From Paenilisteria newyorkensis (GTDB lineage: Bacteria > Bacillota > Bacilli > Lactobacillales > Listeriaceae): a stretch of 64,000 nt of DNA. Each line of letters starts with the position of its first letter. The stretch's first letter is position 1. The DNA lies in NCBI RefSeq assembly GCF_000766145.1, contig NZ_JNFB01000039.1, positions 124,001-188,000 on the forward strand, written 5' to 3'. The notes beneath the pieces are model-generated. The model was not told the origin of the DNA. It saw only the letters and a program-made list of their open reading frames with translations, and did not search any database. Both the position numbers and the translations under genes were made by a program. Shown in pieces: positions 37,367-46,556 of the stretch.

Positions 37367-38353
37367 ATGGGATTAAGAGAAACAGGTTTATCAGATGAAA
37401 CCTTATTGGAAATGTACCAAAAACTACTATTAACACGACGTATCGACGAGCGTTTATGGCTACTCAATCGCTCAGGAAAAATACCGTTCACGATATCAGG
37501 ACAAGGACAAGAAATCGCACAAATCGGCGCTGCTTTTGCGTTTGATTTAGAAAAAGATTACTGCTTGCCGTACTACCGCGACTTAGCTGTCGTTCTATCA
37601 TTCGGCATGACCGCGCGCGACATTATGCTCAGTGCGTTTGCAAAAGCAGAAGATCCGAACTCTGGCGGACGTCAAATGCCAGCCCATTTCGGTCAAAAGT
37701 CAAATCGTATTGTCACGCAAAGTTCACCGGTAACGACCCAATTCCCGCACGCAGCTGGAATCGGACTTGCTGCTAAAATGAAGAAAGATCCAATCGTAGC
37801 TTACACATCAACCGGCGAAGGATCATCCAATCAAGGCGATTTCCACGAAGGTATCAATTTTGCCAGTGTGCATAAATTACCTGTTGTCTTCGTTATCCAT
37901 AACAATCAATACGCGATTTCTGTGCCAGTTGAAAAACAATACGCGGCTGAAAAACTATCCGATCGTGCATTAGGTTATGGCATCCCAGGCGTTCGCGTCG
38001 ACGGTAATAACATGACAGAAGTTTACTTAGCATTCAAAGAGGCCACAGACCGTGCTCGTCGCGGAGAAGGCCCAACATTGATTGAAACCATGACATACCG
38101 CTTCACACCACATTCCTCAGACGATGACGATAGAAGTTACCGTACGTTGGAAGAGGTAAATAAAGCGAAAGAACGCGATCCACTCGCTATTTATACGAAA
38201 GAATTGGAAGAACTCGGCTTGCTGGATGACGCCAAAAAAGAAGCCTTCGAAAAAGAAGTGATGACGCAGGTCAATGAGGCGACAGACTATGCAGAAAATG
38301 CAAGTTATGCCGACCCAGAATCCGCGCTATTACACGTTTACGAAGAACAATAA
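37367..38353 (+). CDS. bkdAA: Branched-chain 2-oxoacid dehydrogenase E1 alpha
   Basis: 328 residues from the ATG at 37367; TTG 37361 is too close to AGGAGG. The TPP motif GEGSSNQGDFHEG and the downstream VIHNNQ complete the GDG-type cofactor loop (here GEG). The E1 phosphorylation-loop region TYRFTPHSSDDDD is present. Decarboxylates keto acids from Val, Leu and Ile with BkdAB to prime branched fatty acids, important for Listeria membrane fluidity. Confidence 0.95.
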   Translation: MGLRETGLSDETLLEMYQKLLLTRRIDERLWLLNRSGKIPFTISGQGQEIAQIGAAFAFDLEKDYCLPYYRDLAVVLSFGMTARDIMLSAFAKAEDPNSGGRQMPAHFGQKSNRIVTQSSPVTTQFPHAAGIGLAAKMKKDPIVAYTSTGEGSSNQGDFHEGINFASVHKLPVVFVIHNNQYAISVPVEKQYAAEKLSDRALGYGIPGVRVDGNNMTEVYLAFKEATDRARRGEGPTLIETMTYRFTPHSSDDDDRSYRTLEEVNKAKERDPLAIYTKELEELGLLDDAKKEAFEKEVMTQVNEATDYAENASYADPESALLHVYEEQ

Positions 38354-38410
38354 GCGATTTATTTACGTTAGGGCGATTGTTTCGACCCTTTCGAATTAGG
38401 AGGAATAAAA

Positions 38411-39394
38411 ATGCCTGTCATTTCATATATTGATGCCATAACGGCTGCGCTTCGTGAAGAGATGGAGCGCGATGAGAACGTATTTATTTTAGGAGAAGAT
38501 GTCGGGAAAAAGGGCGGCGTTTTTAAAGCGACTGCTGGACTTTTTGACCAATTTGGTGAAGATCGCGTGCTAGATACGCCGCTCGCCGAGTCTGCGATTG
38601 CTGGCGTTGGGATTGGTGCTGCGATGTACGGCATGCGTCCCGTTGCTGAAATGCAATTTGCTGATTTTATCATGCCTGCCGTGAACCAGATTATCTCGGA
38701 AGCATCACGCATTCGTTACCGTTCCAACAATGATTGGAGCTGTCCGATTGTTTTTCGCGCGCCTTATGGTGGTGGCGTACATGGAGCGCTTTACCATTCT
38801 CAATCGATCGAGAAAGTTTTCTCCGGGCAACCAGGTTTGAAAATCGTGATGCCATCGAGTCCATACGATGCGAAGGGCCTTTTAAAAGCCGCGATTCGCG
38901 ATAATGATCCTGTTCTATTTTTAGAGCATAAACGCGCGTACCGTCTTATTAAAGGCGAAGTGCCGGATACGGATTATACCGTGCCAATCGGCAAAGCCAA
39001 TGTGGTCCGCGAAGGCGATGATTTAACGGTTATCACATACGGTTTAGCCGTTCATTTTGCCCAACAAGCTGCTGAAAAATTAGCGGGCGACGGTATTGAA
39101 ACGGAAATTTTAGATTTAAGAACGATTTATCCATTAGATAAAGAAGCAATTATCGAGGCTGCCAAGAAAACGGGGAAAGTTCTCCTTGTTACGGAGGACA
39201 ATAAAGAAGGAAGCATTATCGGCGAAGTTGCTGCCACCATCGCGGAGCACTGCTTGTTCGATCTTGACGCGCCAATCAAGCGCCTAGCTGGACCAGATAC
39301 ACCAGCGATGCCTTTTGCACCAACGATGGAGAAATATTTCATGATCAACCCCGACAAAGTAGAAAAAGCGATGCGTGATTTAGCGGAATTTTAA
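38411..39394 (+). CDS. bkdAB: Branched-chain 2-oxoacid dehydrogenase E1 beta
   Basis: 327 residues: FILGEDVGKKGGVFKAT, DTPLAESAIAGVGIGAAM and the C-terminal transketolase domain (DLRTIYPLDKEAI). Completes the E1 heterotetramer. ATG behind AGGAGGA; 57 bp after bkdAA with no terminator. Confidence 0.96.
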   Translation: MPVISYIDAITAALREEMERDENVFILGEDVGKKGGVFKATAGLFDQFGEDRVLDTPLAESAIAGVGIGAAMYGMRPVAEMQFADFIMPAVNQIISEASRIRYRSNNDWSCPIVFRAPYGGGVHGALYHSQSIEKVFSGQPGLKIVMPSSPYDAKGLLKAAIRDNDPVLFLEHKRAYRLIKGEVPDTDYTVPIGKANVVREGDDLTVITYGLAVHFAQQAAEKLAGDGIETEILDLRTIYPLDKEAIIEAAKKTGKVLLVTEDNKEGSIIGEVAATIAEHCLFDLDAPIKRLAGPDTPAMPFAPTMEKYFMINPDKVEKAMRDLAEF

Positions 39395-39409
39395 AGGAGT
39401 GAAAAAAGA

Positions 39410-40669
39410 ATGGCACTTGAAAAAATTACAATGCCGCAACTTGGTGAAAGCGTAACAGAAGGTACGATTAGTCAGTGGCTAGTCGCACCTGGTGACCACG
39501 TAAATAAATACGATGCCTTAGCGGAAGTATTGACCGATAAAGTAACCGCCGAAATCCCGTCTTCCTTCACTGGAACCATCAAAGAATTGATTGCAGCAGA
39601 AGACGAGACGCTTGATGTAGGCGCCGTTATTTGTATGATAGAAACAGAAGGCGGCTCCGAGTCTGAAGAAGCGCCGGCAGAAGAGGTGGCCAAAAAAACA
39701 GAACCAGCACCTGCGAGCGCACCAAACAAAGCTCCTGCTAAACAAAGTCCTGCAACCGGTCGATTCTCACCAGCAGTCTTAACGCTGGCAGCAGAACACG
39801 GCATCGATTTGGGTAATGTTAGTGGAACGGGCCGTGATGGTCGGATTACACGCAAAGATGTTCTTGCTTATGTTGAAAACGGCGCTCCGGTAGCTCCGAA
39901 ACCACAAGCAGCAGCACCGAAAACGGCACCACAACAGCAGCCAAGCGCACCAATGCCAACAAGCCAAGTCGGTGATCGAGAAATCCCGGTGGACGGTATT
40001 CGAAAAGCGATTGCCAAACACATGGTATCCAGCAAACATGAAATTCCACACGCTTGGATGATGGTAGAAGCAGACGCAACAGGCCTCGTGCGCCACCGTG
40101 ATGCCCTAAAAAACAAATTTAAAGCCGAAGAAGGGTATTCTCTCACTTATTTCGCGTTTTTCGTTAAAGCCGTTGCACAAGCGCTGAAAGAGTATCCCAT
40201 TTTAAATAGCACATGGGCTGGTGATAAAATCATCGAACGCGCAGATATCAACATTTCCATCGCCGTAGCGACCGACAATCACCTTTTCGTACCAGTCATC
40301 AAGCATGCAGACGAGAAATCGATTAAAGGCATCGCTCGCGAAATCACGGAATTAGCAGCCAAAGCACGCGCTGGAAAACTAACACAAGACGATATGTCAG
40401 GCGGCACATTCACAGTTAACAGCACAGGCTCATTCGGTTCCGTACAATCGATGGGTATTATTAATCACCCACAAGCAGCGATTCTGCAAGTCGAATCCAT
40501 CGTGAAGCGCCCAGTTGTCATTGACGACATGATTGCCATTCGAAACATGGTAAATCTCTGCCTATCCATCGACCACCGTATCTTAGACGGTCTCGTAGCA
40601 GGCAGATTCCTAAGCAAAGTGAAAGAAAATATCGAAACAATCACCAAAGAAAACACACCGATCTACTGA
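39410..40669 (+). CDS. bkdB: Branched-chain 2-oxoacid dehydrogenase E2 (lipoamide acyltransferase)
   Basis: 419 residues. A lipoyl domain (1-78) with lipoyl-Lys44 in TDKVTAEI, an Ala/Pro-rich linker, a peripheral subunit-binding domain (about 122-158, SGTGRDGRITRKDVLAY), a second linker (about 163-185), and a catalytic domain with DHRILDG near the end. Core of the complex whose E1 and E3 are the three preceding genes. RBS AAAGGAGTG. Confidence 0.96.
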   Translation: MALEKITMPQLGESVTEGTISQWLVAPGDHVNKYDALAEVLTDKVTAEIPSSFTGTIKELIAAEDETLDVGAVICMIETEGGSESEEAPAEEVAKKTEPAPASAPNKAPAKQSPATGRFSPAVLTLAAEHGIDLGNVSGTGRDGRITRKDVLAYVENGAPVAPKPQAAAPKTAPQQQPSAPMPTSQVGDREIPVDGIRKAIAKHMVSSKHEIPHAWMMVEADATGLVRHRDALKNKFKAEEGYSLTYFAFFVKAVAQALKEYPILNSTWAGDKIIERADINISIAVATDNHLFVPVIKHADEKSIKGIAREITELAAKARAGKLTQDDMSGGTFTVNSTGSFGSVQSMGIINHPQAAILQVESIVKRPVVIDDMIAIRNMVNLCLSIDHRILDGLVAGRFLSKVKENIETITKENTPIY

Positions 40670-40822
40670 AAATAAATAGGAGAAAATAGGGGTAAACCAA
40701 TTTGAAATACCCAATGTTTAACAAAAAAATCAGCGGGTATAAAAATAATACATCTAGATCCATACCCCTAAACTCCCTAGATGTCTTGAGTGGTACGTTT
40801 AAATACGCTATCGCTCTTTTTT
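40670..40822 (+). other. Intergenic hairpins downstream of bkdB
   Basis: ACATCTAG (40750-40757) and CTAGATGT (40777-40784) form a perfect 8-bp stem. A longer-range AGGGGTA/TACCCCT pair is also possible. No U-run follows either, so I do not call a terminator. Confidence 0.4.
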
Positions 40823-40965
40823 GTTGGGGTTGTTATGAACGAAGTGAATTACAACCCCAATATAAGTGAGAGCAAAGCGAACAGTTAATCCTTCCCGGTT
40901 GTTATGAACAAAGTGAATTACAGCCCCAATATAAGCGAAGGCCAGAAAGCGAACAATCAATCCAT
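40823..40965. repeat. Two-copy tandem hairpin repeat (period 69 bp)
   Basis: Copy 1 starts at 40828 and copy 2 at 40897; they share GGTTGTTATGAAC, AAGTGAATTACA, CCCCAATATAAG and AAAGCGAACA, with a 3-bp indel. Copy 1 contains a perfect 10-bp inverted repeat TTGGGGTTGT / ACAACCCCAA around a 17-nt loop; copy 2 has a decayed version. The minus strand is open across both copies, giving a repeated peptide, but no RBS supports a gene. Confidence 0.75.
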
Positions 40966-40987
40966 CAAACGAATATCTGCGCATAAA

Positions 40988-41013
40988 ACAAAAAAACCAC
41001 ATAATCATGTGGT
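40988..41013 (-). terminator. Terminator of prli42
   Basis: Minus strand ACCACATGATTATGTGGT followed by T7: a 7-bp stem with a short loop, 28 bp after the prli42 stop. Confidence 0.8.
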
Positions 41014-41041
41014 CTCTAAAAATCGCATATTCAATCACCAA

Positions 41042-41137
41042 TTATAGGAACATCAATACCCCTGTTAAAACAGAAGAGGCTACAATCGCAACAAGCATCA
41101 AAATAACGATAACTTTAGCAACTTTTTTGTTAGACAT
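41042..41137 (-). CDS. prli42: Stressosome-associated miniprotein Prli42
   Basis: 31 residues: basic N-terminus MSNKKVAKV, then one membrane helix running to the end (VLTGVLMFL). Length, sequence pattern and Listeria context match Prli42, which anchors the stressosome (RsbR and partners) to the membrane and is needed for sigma-B stress sensing; Lys residues near the N-terminus contact RsbR in L. monocytogenes. Own promoter (TTGAAA, 17 bp, TATGAT) and terminator. The RBS GGAAGGA is unusually far (about 13 bp) from the ATG. Confidence 0.88.
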   Translation of the reverse strand: MSNKKVAKVIVILMLVAIVASSVLTGVLMFL

Positions 41138-41178
41138 AAAATGAGACGGCTCCTTCCAAATAAAATCTCGATATCTCT

Positions 41179-41207
41179 ATCATACTTACTTTTTGTGAGA
41201 ATTTCAA
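41179..41207 (-). promoter_or_regulatory. Promoter of prli42
   Basis: Minus strand TTGAAA, 17 bp, TATGAT, about 42 bp upstream of the ATG. Confidence 0.65.
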
Positions 41208-41264
41208 GTGAAATTAGTAGGAATTAGTTAATATTTTTCAAGAAGCCAGACGGAGGTGAATAAA

Positions 41265-42350
41265 ATGACACAAAATAACGTACAAGACCTTTTTCTAGAG
41301 TTGGTAGCGATTCCGTCCCATTCCGGTCAAGAACAGGAAATTATGACCTACATCCAAACCTTCTTTAAGGAGCTCGGCATGCCCGTGAAACTTAGCAAAC
41401 AGCAATCAGGCCTTGTCGCAACATTTCCAGCAACGAATAAAGCCATGGAACAAGTCCCAGTCATCGCATTTTCTGCGCACTTAGATACCGCCACATCGTC
41501 TGTTCTACCAGAAGTCATTATCACAAACGGATATGTCGAAACAGCAAACCGTGCTATTCTAGGCGCTGATGATAAGACGGGAGTCGCCGCCATGCTTGCC
41601 GTCGCAGAAACACTTGCTCAAAGTGACGAGCCGCACGGACAAGTCGAATTTATTTTTACAACGAAGGAAGAAGAAGGCCTGACTGGCGCGAAACTATTCG
41701 ATCTCGATCTCGTTGACGCCGCATATGGCTATTGTCTAGACGCTCCAGGCGCAGTCGGTGGAATGATTCGGACCAGCAAAACACATCTGCAACTAGATTT
41801 TTGGATCGAAGTCGGTGTTCCTCACGAAAAATCAGCCATCCAAATTGCTCGTGATGCGATGAAGAAAATTCGCCAAAACTTCACGCTAGATACTGGGATT
41901 ACGTGGCAAGTGTATCATTTCGGTGGGGAGGTTTTAGAAAACGGGAACGAAAAAGTGACGATTCTGTCGGAGTTCTCTGCGGATTTCCCACTTGAAAATT
42001 GTTTGCCGTTTGTCGAGCAAATTAAGCAAATATTCATTGAAACAGGCGTTACATATAAGGCCGATGTGCAAGATGTGACGCATATGAGCTACCACCATTT
42101 CAGCCTTCCAGAAACGAGCCATGTCTGCGAAATCGCTTCAAAGGCCATGCAAACACTCCGTATTCCTAAAAAATCGCTTCAGCTCGAAGGAGGCACGGAT
42201 GCAAATGTTTTCAACGATCGTGGTATACCGTTTCTAGTTCTGGCGGCAGGCTTTGAAAATCCGCATACGACAAGCGAACGAATCGCGGTTGCAGAACTTG
42301 AAAAACTCACCAAACTCGTTCTGGAAATTATAAAAACGACGGCAAACTGA
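41265..42350 (+). CDS. M20-family peptidase, PepT-like (YqjE type)
   Basis: 361 residues from the ATG at 41265 behind GGAGGTG. Metal-site motifs of M20 peptidases: FSAHLDTA, LGADDKTGVAAM and TKEEEGLTGAKLFD, with a late GGTDANVF and HTTSE. Likely a cytoplasmic di/tripeptidase. It is divergent from prli42. B. subtilis YqjE is the closest name I can offer. Confidence 0.9.
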   Translation: MTQNNVQDLFLELVAIPSHSGQEQEIMTYIQTFFKELGMPVKLSKQQSGLVATFPATNKAMEQVPVIAFSAHLDTATSSVLPEVIITNGYVETANRAILGADDKTGVAAMLAVAETLAQSDEPHGQVEFIFTTKEEEGLTGAKLFDLDLVDAAYGYCLDAPGAVGGMIRTSKTHLQLDFWIEVGVPHEKSAIQIARDAMKKIRQNFTLDTGITWQVYHFGGEVLENGNEKVTILSEFSADFPLENCLPFVEQIKQIFIETGVTYKADVQDVTHMSYHHFSLPETSHVCEIASKAMQTLRIPKKSLQLEGGTDANVFNDRGIPFLVLAAGFENPHTTSERIAVAELEKLTKLVLEIIKTTAN

Positions 42351-42381
42351 CAATAAATTCGCTAAATTCGGGTTTGTTTCG

Positions 42382-42410
42382 TTGCCGTAGCGCCAAAGTT
42401 TTGATATAGT
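42382..42410 (+). promoter_or_regulatory. Promoter of gnd
   Basis: TTGCCG, 17 bp, TATAGT, 71 bp before the gnd ATG. Confidence 0.6.
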
Positions 42411-42480
42411 TATTAGTGTTGAGAAAATGGCAGCATTCATTATAACGAATGACTCGAATGAGAAGGGACGAATGTGAAAA

Positions 42481-43899
42481 ATGGCAAAACAAGAAATTGG
42501 CGTTATCGGAATGGGCGTAATGGGTCGCAACTTGGCCTTAAATATCGAAAGTCGTGGTTACAGTGTCTCGATTTTTAACCGCTCTAGCGAAAAAACGAAA
42601 GCAGTCGCAGAAGAACATAGCGACAAAAAATTGGTTCCTACGTATAACTTAGAGGAGTTTGTGAACTCCATCGAAGTGCCTCGTCGTATTCTATTAATGG
42701 TACAAGCAGGTGCGGCAACGGATATGATGATTGATGCAGTCAAACCTTTCCTAAGCCAAGGCGATATTTTGATTGATGGTGGGAATACGTTCTTTAAAGA
42801 TACGATTCGCCGCAACAAAACGCTAAGCGAAGAAGGTTTTAATTTTATCGGAACTGGTGTTTCTGGTGGGGAAGAAGGCGCGTTAAAAGGACCTTCTATT
42901 ATGCCTGGTGGTCAACGCAAAGCCTATGATTTAGTCGCTCCAATTTTGCAAGAGATTGCGGCTGTAGCGGACGGCGAACCTTGTGTGACTTACATCGGTC
43001 CTGATGGCGCTGGACACTATGTGAAAATGGTGCATAACGGCATTGAGTACGGCGACATGCAACTTATCGCAGAAGCTTACACGATTCTAAAACAAATCGG
43101 TGGCTTAACGAATGACGAGCTTGCTGACGTGTTCACAGAATGGAATGACGGCGAACTCGATAGTTACTTAATCCAAATCACAAAAAACATCGTGAAGACA
43201 AAAGACCCTGAGACAGGTAAGCCGATTGTTGATGTTATTCTTGATAAAGCAGGGCAAAAAGGAACGGGTAAATGGACAAGTCAAAGCGCTCTAGACCTTG
43301 GTGTACCGCTTTCTCTTATCACAGAATCCGTATTCGCACGTTACATTTCTGCGTTAAAAGAAGAGCGCGTACATGCAAGTACCGTTTTAAGCGGTCCAAG
43401 CAACTACTCATTCAACGGAGACAAAAAAGCCTTCGTAGAATCTGTACGCCGCGCACTATATTTCAGTAAAATCGCGTCCTACGCACAAGGCTTTGCACAA
43501 ATGAAAGCCGCGTCAGACGAATACGAATGGGATCTACAATACGGCGAAATCGCGAAAATTTTCCGCGCAGGTTGTATTATCCGCGCTCGTTTCCTACAAA
43601 AAATCACAGACGCGTACAATAACGATAAGAATTTAAATAACTTGTTGTTAGATCCATATTTCAAGGATATTGCGCATAACTACCAAGACGCATTGCGTGA
43701 AGTAGTAGCTGAATCTGTGAAAGCAGGAATTCCAGTACCAACATTCACGGCAGCAATTAGTTATTACGATAGCTACCGCTCAGAAGTACTATCCGCCAAC
43801 CTAATCCAAGCCCAACGCGACTACTTCGGCGCACACACATACGAACGCGTAGATAAAGCAGGGACGTTCCATACAGAATGGCCGGAGATTGATGAATAA
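42481..43899 (+). CDS. gnd: 6-phosphogluconate dehydrogenase, decarboxylating
   Basis: 472 residues. NADP motif [14 protein letters not shown] (7-20), substrate motif [16 protein letters not shown], catalytic [13 protein letters not shown] and C-terminal GAHTYERVD. Oxidative pentose phosphate pathway; gives NADPH and ribulose-5-phosphate. Monocistronic by promoter and spacing. Confidence 0.97.
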   Translation: MAKQEIGVIGMGVMGRNLALNIESRGYSVSIFNRSSEKTKAVAEEHSDKKLVPTYNLEEFVNSIEVPRRILLMVQAGAATDMMIDAVKPFLSQGDILIDGGNTFFKDTIRRNKTLSEEGFNFIGTGVSGGEEGALKGPSIMPGGQRKAYDLVAPILQEIAAVADGEPCVTYIGPDGAGHYVKMVHNGIEYGDMQLIAEAYTILKQIGGLTNDELADVFTEWNDGELDSYLIQITKNIVKTKDPETGKPIVDVILDKAGQKGTGKWTSQSALDLGVPLSLITESVFARYISALKEERVHASTVLSGPSNYSFNGDKKAFVESVRRALYFSKIASYAQGFAQMKAASDEYEWDLQYGEIAKIFRAGCIIRARFLQKITDAYNNDKNLNNLLLDPYFKDIAHNYQDALREVVAESVKAGIPVPTFTAAISYYDSYRSEVLSANLIQAQRDYFGAHTYERVDKAGTFHTEWPEIDE

Positions 43900-44130
43900 A
43901 ACGAAAAGCTGAAAGAGCCCGTTTAGTATAGACCAAGTGCAAGGAGCGAATACTCACTCTGTTCGCACTCGTATTGAGGCTCTAAATCGGCAAGCAATGC
44001 CTCATAAGAGCCACAACATAGGGGGCGCAGTGAAAACCATCTTTTGGTTTTTGCGGAGGCCACGAAAATTTCGAGGGTCTGGCCGTTGAAGTCGGATCTG
44101 GAGGAGTCGCCCAAACACGACGCTCTCCCA
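43900..44130 (+). ncRNA. Unidentified structured region between gnd and lisR
   Basis: No ORF with an RBS. Nested pairings include AGAGCC/GGCTCT (about 43912 and 43977) enclosing AGTGC/GCACT, AAAACCA/TTGGTTTT (about 44034-44052) and GGCC/GGCC around CGAAAATTTCG. It runs into a strong terminator at 44130. It could be a small RNA, a gnd 3'UTR or a dispersed repeat. It does not match RNase P, tmRNA, 6S, SRP RNA or riboswitch cores I know. The minus strand is open for 95 codons here without RBS. Confidence 0.4.
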
Positions 44131-44181
44131 AAAGAATGGTGACTTACCTCCACCCCTGGAGATAAGTCACCATTCTTTTCT
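44130..44181 (+). terminator. Strong terminator before lisRK
   Basis: AAAAGAATGGTGACTTACC / AAGTCACCATTCTTTT with CTCCA/TGGAG at the top; a stem of about 20 bp with A- and T-runs. Confidence 0.88.
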
Positions 44182-44260
44182 TCTTTTATAACAAAGCGAT
44201 GTGAAAACACGCTATTTTATGAATTTATACATAGAAATTGCCCATACAGACCGTTATTAG

Positions 44261-44288
44261 TTGTTTTTACCGCGATTTTAGTTACAAT
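44261..44288 (+). promoter_or_regulatory. Promoter of lisRK
   Basis: TTGTTT, 16 bp, TACAAT, 43 bp before the lisR ATG. Confidence 0.5.
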
Positions 44289-44330
44289 GGTAATAGGAAG
44301 ATATCTGGTTTTTGAAGGTGGGGATAGTTG

Positions 44331-45014
44331 ATGAATAGAATACTTATTGTAGAAGATGAAAAGAATTTAGCTCGCTTCATAGAACTGGAGTTACAACATG
44401 AAGGTTACGAGACTGCGGTTGCCAATGATGGTCGAGCTGGCTTAGAGCTTGCAATCACGGAAGAATGGGATGCGATCCTACTTGATTTAATGCTGCCACA
44501 ACTGAATGGTGTGGAGGTTTGTAGACGCGTTCGTCAAGTTAAAGAAACACCGATTATTATGATTACCGCGCGTGATTCTGTTATTGACCGCGTTTCTGGC
44601 CTGGATCATGGCGCGGATGATTATATCGTAAAACCGTTTGCTATTGAGGAATTGTTGGCGCGGCTTCGTGCTTTATTACGTCGCATTGAAACGAGCGAGA
44701 ATGAGACGAAGCAAACCACACTGGAATACCGTGACATCGTTGTCGAGAAAGAAAGCCGCATCGTGAAGCGTGGTGAAGATATTATCGATTTGACGAAGCG
44801 CGAATACGAATTATTGTTGACCTTGATGGAGAACATAAACATCGTGTTGACGCGTGAAGTACTTTTAAACAAAGTATGGGGCTATGAAACCGAAGTCGAG
44901 ACGAATGTCGTGGATGTGTACGTGCGATATTTACGTAACAAAATCGATAATAAAAATGATGACGATAGTTACATCCAAACAGTGCGTGGCACGGGGTATG
45001 TGATGCGTACATGA
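44331..45014 (+). CDS. lisR: Response regulator LisR (OmpR/PhoB type)
   Basis: 227 residues from the ATG at 44331 (RBS GGTGGGG). Receiver domain with acidic pocket Glu8/Asp9, phospho-acceptor Asp52 in LLDLMLP and the conserved Lys in VKPF. A C-terminal winged helix (about 130-225) ends TVRGTGYVMRT. Partner of LisK; in L. monocytogenes LisRK governs envelope stress and antimicrobial tolerance. Overlaps lisK by 4 bp. Confidence 0.93.
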   Translation: MNRILIVEDEKNLARFIELELQHEGYETAVANDGRAGLELAITEEWDAILLDLMLPQLNGVEVCRRVRQVKETPIIMITARDSVIDRVSGLDHGADDYIVKPFAIEELLARLRALLRRIETSENETKQTTLEYRDIVVEKESRIVKRGEDIIDLTKREYELLLTLMENINIVLTREVLLNKVWGYETEVETNVVDVYVRYLRNKIDNKNDDDSYIQTVRGTGYVMRT

Positions 45015-46498
45015 CCACACCAAACACATTTTCTTTAAAAAGCCGATCACTGAAATTTAAATGGACATTTGGCGCAAGTGCTGCTATATTTTTAACGTTT
45101 TTCTTATTCTCTTTTGCCATTTATCAAGGTATCGGCAGCATGCTTCTAGACGAGAAGGATGACACCGTGAAATCAGCGGCCTATGCGGCATCTGACGCGA
45201 TTTATACGGCCGACTTAACTGGTGCATCCGAAAACATTACGAGTGAAAAAATCGGCCCCATCGTAAAGGATAATATAGAATTGCGATCACGCTTGGAGGA
45301 CCAAGTGCTTGTTTTTTACGACAAAGATGGGAATCTGATTGAACAGTACACCGCGGGGCAGAATAATAATAAAGCCTACGCAAAAAATGATTATAGTAGC
45401 TACCTGGTGAAACAACCAACTCCAGCGCTGTCTAAGCCGACCGTGCAAGGGCAACAAATGGTCATGTATCAAATTCCAATAATCAATAAAATCGATAACT
45501 CCAGTATTATCGGATACATCCAAGTTGTGAATCCAATGACATCTTACAACAGCATGATGGGTAAATTACTCGCAACGATGTTCTTACTTGGCGCCGTAGC
45601 CTTGTTTATTAGTGGTATGCTCGGCTATCTACTCGCACAAAATTTCTTAAACCCGCTAACAAAAATGGCAAAAACAATGAACGATATTCGCAATAACGGC
45701 TTCCAGAAACGCATCGAGCCAACCGTCATCACAAAAGATGAAATTGGTGAGTTGACTATCGTATTCAATGATATGATGGTACAAATCGAACGCAGCTTTG
45801 AGCAACAGAAACAGTTTGTGGAAGACGCCTCGCATGAATTACGAACGCCAGTACAAATCATGGAAGGTCATTTAAAACTACTGAATCGCTGGGGTAAAGA
45901 TGATCCGGAAGTGCTAGACGAGTCGCTCAATGCTTCGTTAACCGAGCTGGAACGTATGAAGAAACTCGTGCAGGAAATGCTTGACCTATCGCGAGCAGAG
46001 CAAATTTCACAAACAAAAGAACTACAGCTTGTTTGCGTCAATGATGTTGTCGAGCAAGTAAGACGTAATTTTGAAGTCATGTACGAAGATTTCACATTTA
46101 CTTTGGCCGAAGATGATAAGAACCTTCACGCCCTGATTCAGCACAATCACTTAGAACAGATTTTGATTATTATTGCTGATAATGCGGTGAAATACTCTGG
46201 TGACGGCAAACAAGTCGATATGCACGTCTATAAAGAGGCAGATAAAATTAAAGTCTCTATTAAAGATTACGGCGTCGGCATTTCAGCAGATGAAATTGAT
46301 AAGATTTTCAACCGTTTCTACCGTGTGGATAAAGCGCGTAGTCGTGAAGTTGGCGGCAACGGTCTAGGACTTGCGATTGCGAAAGAACTGGTCAGTGGCT
46401 ATCTTGGCTCCATTCATGCTGAGAGTGAGGATAATGTTGGTACAACCATCACCATTGCACTCCCTCTAATCGAACAAAATGAGGACAAAGCAGAATAG
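45011..46498 (+). CDS. lisK: Sensor histidine kinase LisK
   Basis: 495 residues: TM1 (about 18-40), extracytoplasmic sensor region (about 41-183), TM2 (about 184-207), HAMP (about 208-262), HisKA with phospho-His275 in ASHELRTP, and HATPase with IIADNAVKYS, DYGVGIS and GGNGLGLAIAKE. Start is coupled to the lisR stop (ATGA). Confidence 0.94.
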   Translation: MTTPNTFSLKSRSLKFKWTFGASAAIFLTFFLFSFAIYQGIGSMLLDEKDDTVKSAAYAASDAIYTADLTGASENITSEKIGPIVKDNIELRSRLEDQVLVFYDKDGNLIEQYTAGQNNNKAYAKNDYSSYLVKQPTPALSKPTVQGQQMVMYQIPIINKIDNSSIIGYIQVVNPMTSYNSMMGKLLATMFLLGAVALFISGMLGYLLAQNFLNPLTKMAKTMNDIRNNGFQKRIEPTVITKDEIGELTIVFNDMMVQIERSFEQQKQFVEDASHELRTPVQIMEGHLKLLNRWGKDDPEVLDESLNASLTELERMKKLVQEMLDLSRAEQISQTKELQLVCVNDVVEQVRRNFEVMYEDFTFTLAEDDKNLHALIQHNHLEQILIIIADNAVKYSGDGKQVDMHVYKEADKIKVSIKDYGVGISADEIDKIFNRFYRVDKARSREVGGNGLGLAIAKELVSGYLGSIHAESEDNVGTTITIALPLIEQNEDKAE

Positions 46499-46556
46499 CA
46501 AAAAAAGACGTTTCCAAAACTCTTAGGAAAGAGTAGTGGAAACGCCTTTTCGTATT
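46499..46556. terminator. Bidirectional terminator lisK / yidC
   Basis: AAAAAGACGTTTCCA / TGGAAACGCCTTTT with an inner AAACTCTT/AAGAGT helix between the converging genes. Confidence 0.85.

Noticed and set aside
40808-41041. 77-codon minus-strand frame across the hairpin repeat
   Set aside because: Coding appearance comes from the duplicated repeat and passes through the prli42 terminator; no RBS.
43923-44210. 95-codon minus-strand frame between gnd and lisR
   Set aside because: Crosses a strong terminator hairpin, has no RBS or family resemblance; treated as non-coding.
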